DNA from: Synergistaceae bacterium
GTDB lineage: Bacteria > Synergistota > Synergistia > Synergistales > Aminobacteriaceae
Assembly (NCBI GenBank): GCA_017455085.1
Contig: JAFTBT010000038.1
Span: 1 to 11,805 of the forward strand
Reading direction: 5' to 3'
DNA length: 11,805 bases
A program made the translations under genes and the position numbers. The notes beneath the pieces are model-generated. The model had not been told where the DNA came from. It was given only the letters and a program-made list of their open reading frames with translations, and did not search any database. This document shows positions 7,857 to 11,805 of the stretch, in pieces; the stretch's first letter is position 1; each line of letters opens with the position of its first letter.

Positions 7857-8732
7857 CTATTCTGTAACCTGTACTGCTAATTTACCTGCTCTGCCCGGAA
7901 GATTCCCAGCTACTATTTTTGACACGACCAGCTTGCTTTGTGCGAGAGCCTCCCTGAGAGTCAGAAAACCAACATTATTATCACGGCAAATGTCCAGAAA
8001 TTCGCTGAACACTCCCGACATTCTTCCGCCCTCCATCTCTGTGTGAATGGTGTGGACGTTCAAGCCCTCATGCATGAGTCCCCAGTAATAGGCGTTGAGC
8101 TTCTCAGCAGGCACAAGCCCTAAAACCTCGTCCATAGTCGGCAAAGTTGAAGGCACTTGCGGAGTCGTGAAGGTCTTTCCAGCCATTTCCGGAATGAACG
8201 GACAGAATCCCCGTACGTCGCTGCAATAGTCGAAGCTCAAAGAATCCTGAACGCTCAGACTCTCCGGAGTAACCTGCCAGCCCGGAGCAGCACATGATTT
8301 CGGGAGAGTGCCGGTGATTTTCTGGTACATGTCGATAGCCTTGCTGAGTTCCGCATGAATCTTTTCGCGTGAGAGTTTGGGGAGTTTGTCCTGCCAGTAG
8401 ACATGATCCCAAGAGTGAATCCCGCAGTCGTGGCCTTCGTCAATTGCGCGCAGTAAGAGATTCGGATTCGCGGGTACTATCATCGGAGCAGGGAGCAGAG
8501 TCCCGTAAAACAGAGTCTTCAGCCCGTAGGACGTGGGAGCTTTTGTGCGGAGCATCTTCGTGATGAAGCCTTTGCGGAAGATTCGCCGTAAAGCCTTGCC
8601 GGAATTGTCTGGCCCGAACGAGAAAAATATGGACGCTTTGACGTTATGAGTCTTGAGGATGTCTAACAGTCTGGGCAGCCCTTCAAGATAGCCTTTGAAG
8701 GTGTCTATGTCGATCTTGATTGCTAATTTCAT
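7857..8732 (-). CDS. arnD: ArnD, 4-deoxy-4-formamido-L-arabinose-phosphoundecaprenol deformylase
   Basis: ArnD is a NodB-type polysaccharide deacetylase that removes the formyl group from undecaprenyl phosphate-formamido-arabinose, trapping the product for ArnT. With ATG 8732 it has 291 residues (family about 295). Motif 1 is IKIDIDTF (5-12, D8/D10). ASIFFSFGPDNSGK (33-46) and the metal-binding HSWDH (106-110) follow. Then come AAPGWQ, the DVRGFCPF block, QVPSTLPTMDEV, and VHTIHTEMEGG near the C-terminus, all matching E. coli ArnD. A GTG at 8744 would extend the frame by four residues but lies beside the Shine-Dalgarno GGGAG (8738-8742), which points to ATG 8732, 5 nt further on. That ATG overlaps the arnA-FT stop as ATGA, indicating translational coupling. 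Confidence 0.93.
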   Translation of the reverse strand: MKLAIKIDIDTFKGYLEGLPRLLDILKTHNVKASIFFSFGPDNSGKALRRIFRKGFITKMLRTKAPTSYGLKTLFYGTLLPAPMIVPANPNLLLRAIDEGHDCGIHSWDHVYWQDKLPKLSREKIHAELSKAIDMYQKITGTLPKSCAAPGWQVTPESLSVQDSLSFDYCSDVRGFCPFIPEMAGKTFTTPQVPSTLPTMDEVLGLVPAEKLNAYYWGLMHEGLNVHTIHTEMEGGRMSGVFSEFLDICRDNNVGFLTLREALAQSKLVVSKIVAGNLPGRAGKLAVQVTE

Positions 8733-9550
8733 GCTAGCTCCCACTCCAGAATCTCAAGCAGACCGTCATGTGTCTTCACGATAAACGCCGGAGTATTTTT
8801 TGCGTCATCCAGAGAATCAATCACTCTAGTCTTCCAGATCATGAGCTTGTGGCCGTTCTGCTCGGTGAACGCTCCAGGAAATGGTTTCGCTACTGCACGT
8901 ACTAGGTTGTGAATCTCACGCGCGCTCTTCGTCCAGTCGATAAGCCCGTCAGATGGTCTGCGCCTCCCAAATTTCGTGGCCTGTGCCTCGTCCTGAGGAG
9001 TGCCCTGAGCATTTCCGGAGAGTATCGCGTCCAGACTGCGCTCTAACACTCTTCCTGCTGCGGGAATGATTCGGGTGAAAACGTCCTGTGCGGTGTCATC
9101 CGAGCCAATCTCTACGGATTCTTGAGCTACGATATTTCCGGCATCAGCGCGTGCGACCATGTGGTGGAGAGTCACGCCCGCCTGAGTCTCTCCGTTGAGG
9201 ACAGCCCAATTCACGCAGGCACGACCCCGATATTTCGGCAAGAGTGATCCGTGCATGTTGAACGCTCCCAGTGGTGCAAGACCCAGAATCTTCATGTCGA
9301 TCATGGACCTGTAGTAGAACGAGAATATCACGTCCGGTTTTGCGGCCTGCACTACGGAAAAGTCGGGTTCGTCCGTCCTGACAGTGAGGTTGTTGGATTT
9401 TGCGAGGTCATATACTGACTTGAACCAGTGGACTTCGTTGGGGTCGTCTTCGTGGGTGTAGACCAGAGAGATATTTACCCCGTGCCTCAACAACACGCTG
9501 AGGCATTCCACACCCACAGAACTATACGCGAAAACTACAGCATTACTCAT
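8729..9550 (-). CDS. arnA: ArnA formyltransferase part: UDP-L-Ara4N formyltransferase, stand-alone
   Basis: This enzyme transfers a formyl group from 10-formyltetrahydrofolate to UDP-4-amino-4-deoxy-L-arabinose. In E. coli it is the N-terminal half of ArnA; here it is a separate 273-residue protein. FSFYYRSMI (76-84) and GAFNMHGSLLPKYRGRA (95-111) are family hallmarks. The catalytic triad reads N98, H100, D136, a constant offset of 4 from E. coli N102, H104, D140. GRRRPSDGLIDW and PFPGAF belong to the C-terminal subdomain. ATG 9550 is chosen because AAGGGAG lies 8 nt upstream and MSNAVVFAY aligns with the E. coli start. A longer reading from ATG 9646 adds 32 residues that are only duplicated arnC sequence read in the wrong frame. 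It overlaps arnD by 4 nt and the upstream micro-ORF by 8 nt. Confidence 0.93.
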   Translation of the reverse strand: MSNAVVFAYSSVGVECLSVLLRHGVNISLVYTHEDDPNEVHWFKSVYDLAKSNNLTVRTDEPDFSVVQAAKPDVIFSFYYRSMIDMKILGLAPLGAFNMHGSLLPKYRGRACVNWAVLNGETQAGVTLHHMVARADAGNIVAQESVEIGSDDTAQDVFTRIIPAAGRVLERSLDAILSGNAQGTPQDEAQATKFGRRRPSDGLIDWTKSAREIHNLVRAVAKPFPGAFTEQNGHKLMIWKTRVIDSLDDAKNTPAFIVKTHDGLLEILEWELA

Positions 9551-9623
9551 CAATTTTTCTCCCTTCATAGATTTTCCTGATGATATATCTCGGTCTCTTC
9601 CTGACTTCCTGATACATTCTGCC
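9537..9623 (-). repeat. Tandem duplication, copy proximal to arnA-FT
   Basis: This 87-bp block matches 9640-9726 with only three adjacent mismatches (CAA at 9551-9553 versus TGT at 9654-9656), a period of 103 bp and 16 unique bases between copies. It holds a spare copy of the last codons of arnC, the working Shine-Dalgarno AAGGGAG (9559-9565) and the start codon of arnA-FT. Confidence 0.97.
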
Positions 9624-9653
9624 TGAAAATCCACACAAAACAGCATTACTCAT
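9543..9653 (-). CDS. Chimeric 36-codon micro-ORF between arnC and arnA-FT
   Basis: The ORF begins with the same MSNAV as ArnA-FT, passes through a few unique residues (LCGFS) and then repeats the ArnC C-terminal tail (RMYQEVRKRPRYI...YEGRKIDE). It is produced by the 87-bp tandem duplication described separately. Its ATG 9653 overlaps the arnC stop by 8 nt (ATGAGTAA) and its own TAA overlaps the arnA-FT start in the same way. It has the Shine-Dalgarno AAGGGAG (9662-9668) 8 nt before its ATG. The peptide would be small and strongly basic. It may have no function of its own and act only as a translational link between arnC and arnA-FT. Whether it is translated cannot be told from sequence. Confidence 0.55.
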   Translation of the reverse strand: MSNAVLCGFSGRMYQEVRKRPRYIIRKIYEGRKIDE

Positions 9654-9726
9654 TGTTTTTTCTCCCTTCATAGATTTTCCTGATGATATATCTCGGTCTC
9701 TTCCTGACTTCCTGATACATTCTGCC
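9640..9726 (-). repeat. Tandem duplication, copy forming the real arnC 3' end
   Basis: This copy encodes the actual ArnC C-terminus (GRMYQEVRKRPRYI...RKNNE), its stop, and the first codons of the micro-ORF. It is the probable ancestral arnC/arnA-FT junction, since it is continuous with arnC. The three mismatches to the other copy lie immediately before the overlapping ATG. Confidence 0.97.
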
Positions 9727-10596
9727 GATATATTCACCGACTACTCCCACACACGCAACTGTGTATCCGGCCAAGAAACACATCACACCCTCCCAAAATT
9801 TCCCCATCACGCACGGAATCACTCCCAACGCAAAAACCACCATCCCTGACTCAGTGATTAATTGCAGCGGCACATTCGAGAACGCAGTCATCAGGTCGAA
9901 ATACAGCCTCACGAGCCTAAACATGCTGTACTTGGACTCACCTGCTGAACGCTCAGAGTGAGACACCTCGATTTCTACGGGACTGCCCGCGAATTTCTGC
10001 GCAAGTGCCGGCAAAAACGTAGATGCTTCTCCGGCCTCGTTGATGATGTCCACGATGTCGCGCCTATACCCCCGCAACATACAGCCGTAGTCCTTCAGAG
10101 CAAAGCCGGTAATCTTATTCATGAACTTGTTGACGAGTCTGGATGCAGTTTTCCGGAAAAATGTATCCTTGCGCCTTAAGCGTATAGTGCCTACGACATC
10201 ATGCCCCTGATCGATGCAGGCTATGACTCTGGGGATCTCTTCGGGGGGATTCTGGAGGTCTGCGTCTAGAGTGATGACCATAGAGCCGCGAGATTCACGA
10301 AAGCCGGCCATGATTGCGGTATGTTGTCCGAAATTGGCGTTGAAGTCGATAACTCTCACGACTTCGGGACGGGCTTTGTATTCGTTGAGGAGGAGGACTA
10401 GTGATGAGTCTTTGCTGCCGTCGTTGATGAATATTACTTCATACTTGCGGTTTAGGCTGTCGAGGACTGGGAATAGTCTAGCGGAGAGAGCAGGGATATT
10501 TTGCTCCTCGTTGTAGACAGGAATAACAATAGAGATCAAATTTACGCACAACTTTCTAGATAATTTTACGGTTGAGTTACCATACAACACAGACAT
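9646..10596 (-). CDS. arnC: ArnC, undecaprenyl-phosphate 4-deoxy-4-formamido-L-arabinose transferase (GT2)
   Basis: ArnC attaches formamido-arabinose from its UDP form to undecaprenyl phosphate at the inner membrane. The reading from ATG 10596 gives 316 residues. The GT-A fold begins at ISIVIPVYNEEQNIP (21-35), followed by VIFINDGSKDSS (54-65), FGQHTAIMAGF (89-99), the DXD-containing LDADLQNPPEEIP (110-122) and DYGCMLRGYRRDIVD. The membrane part is about 15-20 residues shorter than in E. coli ArnC between VPLQ and EYIGR, but still offers two hydrophobic segments. The tail VRKRPRYIIRKIY is basic. The start is uncertain: ATG 10596 has no Shine-Dalgarno, and a promoter-like sequence covers its first codons. 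In-frame TTG codons at 10551 or 10539 would still give an N-terminus close to E. coli. It is the first gene of the operon. Confidence 0.9.
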   Translation of the reverse strand: MSVLYGNSTVKLSRKLCVNLISIVIPVYNEEQNIPALSARLFPVLDSLNRKYEVIFINDGSKDSSLVLLLNEYKARPEVVRVIDFNANFGQHTAIMAGFRESRGSMVITLDADLQNPPEEIPRVIACIDQGHDVVGTIRLRRKDTFFRKTASRLVNKFMNKITGFALKDYGCMLRGYRRDIVDIINEAGEASTFLPALAQKFAGSPVEIEVSHSERSAGESKYSMFRLVRLYFDLMTAFSNVPLQLITESGMVVFALGVIPCVMGKFWEGVMCFLAGYTVACVGVVGEYIGRMYQEVRKRPRYIIRKIYEGRKNNE

Positions 10597-10607
10597 GCAA
10601 ACGTCAA
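10579..10607 (-). promoter_or_regulatory. Candidate sigma-70 promoter at the head of the arn operon
   Basis: On the - strand TTGACG (10602-10607) and TATGGT (10579-10584) are exactly 17 bp apart, matching the -35 consensus at 5 of 6 and the -10 at 4 of 6. Transcription would start near 10572, inside the longest arnC reading, so if real it requires a later arnC start. Alternatively the operon is read from the 40-bp repeat array upstream. Confidence 0.4.
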
Positions 10608-10653
10608 GAAAGCCGATGCTGGTGTGATGGGTATGTGTGAAATGAGTGTGATA

Positions 10654-10837
10654 CGTCTATAGCAAAAGTGTGGGTGTGCAACTGTGTGTTTCGTCTATAG
10701 CAAAAGTGTGGGTGTGCAACTGTGTGTGTTTCGTCTATAGCAAAAGTGTGGGTGTGCAACTGTGTGTGTTTCGTCTATAGCAAAAATATGGGTGTGCAAC
10801 TGTGTGTGTTTCGTCTATAGCAAAAGTGTGGGTGCAA
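10654..10837 (-). repeat. Five tandem 40-bp units upstream of the arn operon
   Basis: Units begin with CGTCTATAGCAAAAG on the + strand at 10654, 10692, 10732, 10772 and 10812. Spacings are 38, 40, 40 and 40 bp; the first unit lacks one GT step. The rest of each unit is GT-rich (GTGTGGGTGTGCAACTGTGT). Unit 4 has two substitutions (AAATATG) and unit 5 decays after GGTG. Read toward arnC on the - strand, each unit presents TTTTGCTATAGACG, which contains a TGn-TATA extended -10-like core, though it lacks the conserved final T of the hexamer. A degenerate half unit may precede it at 10627-10653. The array lies 58 bp upstream of the first possible arnC start. Confidence 0.93.
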
Positions 10838-10887
10838 AAAAAATAGGGTCTCTCCAGTGTGTGAGGATTGGCCGTATTTTGAGGGGG

Positions 10888-11160
10888 TTGACATACTCCC
10901 CATAGCTTAAGCTAGAGGATTCTGGGATCAACAAACCTTGCGCTCCGAAGAGTGTCTTGAGGGTTCGCCTCCAATGGTCGTTAGCGAAAGCGCACGCAAG
11001 TATGCCCCAACCAAATTTTACTGCTATAGGCTGGCGGTCTTCACCCATGCTCAACCTACGATTGATTTATACGAAAGAAAAACTATGACGACAATAAAAA
11101 AAAATCGAGTCATTCATCCCAATAGCTAAAGCTAGCGGAAGCCTGACTCAAAAATTTGAG
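10888..11160. mobile_element. Possible remnant of IS200/IS605-type element ends
   Basis: TTGACATACTCCCC (10888-10901) followed by the palindrome TAGCTTAAGCTA (10903-10914) and GAGGATTCTGGG resembles the hairpin end I associate with tnpB-carrying IS200/IS605 elements. A related hairpin TAGCT-AA-AGCTA occurs at 11123-11134, preceded by ATTCATCCCA and enclosed by the inverted repeat GAGTCA (11107-11112) / TGACTC (11144-11149). CTCAAA-AA-TTTGAG (11147-11160) follows directly. No transposase ORF survives between them; a 79-residue - strand frame over the segment shows no motif I recognise. It could instead be an unrelated structured intergenic element. Confidence 0.4.
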
Positions 11161-11376
11161 GGGGGTAAAACTATTAAACGACCGAACAAGAAACGAGGAA
11201 GGCATCAATTCATTCTTTCAGCTTTGACTTTGCTACAGAAAAACCTAACTTGCAGGAAAACAGCTCTTTATTGCCGTTTTATAGGTCTCTTAGCGGATAA
11301 ACTGCTGCAATTCGTATTTGTTCGTTACGCCAAACATTATAGCTTGAAAATTTTCTGTGTCAATGCACGAATTTCA
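11161..11376. other. AT-rich intergenic stretch without recognisable genes
   Basis: I see no ORF with a ribosome binding site, no tRNA-like fold and no clear promoter pair here. The longest + strand frame (from 11224) runs into the repeat array and has no family motif. The stretch separates the IS-like hairpins from the satellite array. Confidence 0.6.
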
Positions 11377-11805
11377 TCACAACTGCAAATCATCATCACA
11401 GCACAACAACTGCAAAGTTCATAACAGCAACACAACTGCAAAGTTCATAACAGCAACACAACTGCAAAGTTCATAACAGCAACACAACTGCAAAGTTCAC
11501 AACAGCACCACAACTGCAAAGTTCACAACAGCACAACAACTGCAAATCATCATCACAGCACAACAACTGCAAAGTTCACAACAGCACCACAACTGCAAAT
11601 CATCATCACAGCACCACAACTGCAAAGTTCACAACACCACAACTGCAAAGTTCACAACACCACAACTGCAAAGTTCATAACAGCAACACAACTGCAAAGT
11701 TCACAACAGCACCACAACTGCAAATCATCATCACAGCACCACAACTGCAAATCATCATCACAGCACCACAACTGCAAATCATCATCACAGCACCACAACT
11801 GCAAA
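11377..11805. repeat. Satellite-like tandem array, at least 17 units, running off the window
   Basis: The core CACAACTGCAAA (sometimes AACAACTGCAAA) recurs, with AACTGCAAA starting at 11381, 11408, 11434, 11460, 11486, 11512, 11538, 11565, 11591, 11618, 11641, 11664, 11690, 11716, 11743, 11770 and 11797. Spacings are 26 or 27 bp, with two of 23 bp. Two kinds of inter-core segment alternate: GTTCATAACAGCAACAC or GTTCACAACAGCACCAC (17 bp), and TCATCATCACAGCACCAC (18 bp); a 14-bp form lacks AGC. The mixed 26/27/23 spacing shifts frame, so it is not a repeated coding sequence. The + strand is strongly A/C-rich. Confidence 0.95.

Noticed and set aside
9551..9646. N-terminal extension of ArnA-FT by 32 residues from ATG 9646
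   Set aside because: The extension is the duplicated arnC 3' sequence read in a different frame. The Shine-Dalgarno site and alignment with E. coli ArnA both place the start at 9550.
10815..11054. 79-residue - strand ORF as a TnpB C-terminal remnant
   Set aside because: It contains no zinc-finger cysteines or RuvC motif and extends across the repeat unit; only the DNA hairpins nearby suggest an IS.
11377..11805. CRISPR array
   Set aside because: The repeated core is only 9-12 bp, and the segments between cores are themselves repeats of two or three types, not unique spacers. No cas genes are present.
11377..11805. Repeat-coding ORF on either strand
   Set aside because: Runs of 27-bp units keep a frame open locally, but the 26-bp and 23-bp units shift it and no start codon with a ribosome binding site leads in.

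Overview
The window looks like chromosomal DNA of a Gram-negative-type (diderm) bacterium. It carries a lipid A aminoarabinose (arn) operon, which only makes sense in a cell with LPS, and a short SRP RNA without an Alu domain. The lepA-hemW pairing and the LepA switch-I wording (RGITIK followed by LVPVRM) suggest Synergistota to me. That placement is an inference from remembered family sequences, not a search result.

Layout. Bases 1-777 are the 3' end of a gene for a probably secreted, multidomain protein, closed by a rho-independent terminator (799-831). On the + strand follow lepA (883-2688) and, 7 nt later, hemW (2696-3760). An SRP RNA gene (about 3773-3868) comes directly after; its extended -10 promoter overlaps the hemW stop codon. 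Convergent to these, on the - strand, is a six-gene operon read from about 10.6 kb down to 3955: arnC, arnA formyltransferase part, arnD, an aminotransferase in the arnB slot, arnA dehydrogenase part, arnT. The genes overlap or nearly touch.

Together the six genes cover the route from UDP-glucuronate to aminoarabinose-modified lipid A: oxidative decarboxylation (ArnA-DH), transamination (ArnB), N-formylation (ArnA-FT), transfer to undecaprenyl phosphate (ArnC), deformylation (ArnD) and transfer to lipid A (ArnT). Three things differ from the enterobacterial model. ArnA is split into two separate genes. The aminotransferase reads more like PseC than ArnB. No ArnE/ArnF flippase or Ugd is present in the window.

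The most distinctive structure is at the arnC/arnA-FT junction. An 87-bp block containing the end of arnC, a Shine-Dalgarno site and the first codons of arnA-FT is duplicated in tandem (period 103 bp, 3 mismatches). This creates a 36-codon chimeric micro-ORF that links the two genes through two identical 8-nt stop/start overlaps.

Upstream of the operon, 10.6-11.8 kb has no convincing gene. It contains a tandem array of five 40-bp GT-rich units, a pair of hairpins resembling IS200/IS605 ends, a featureless AT-rich stretch, and a satellite-like array of at least 17 units that runs off the window end.
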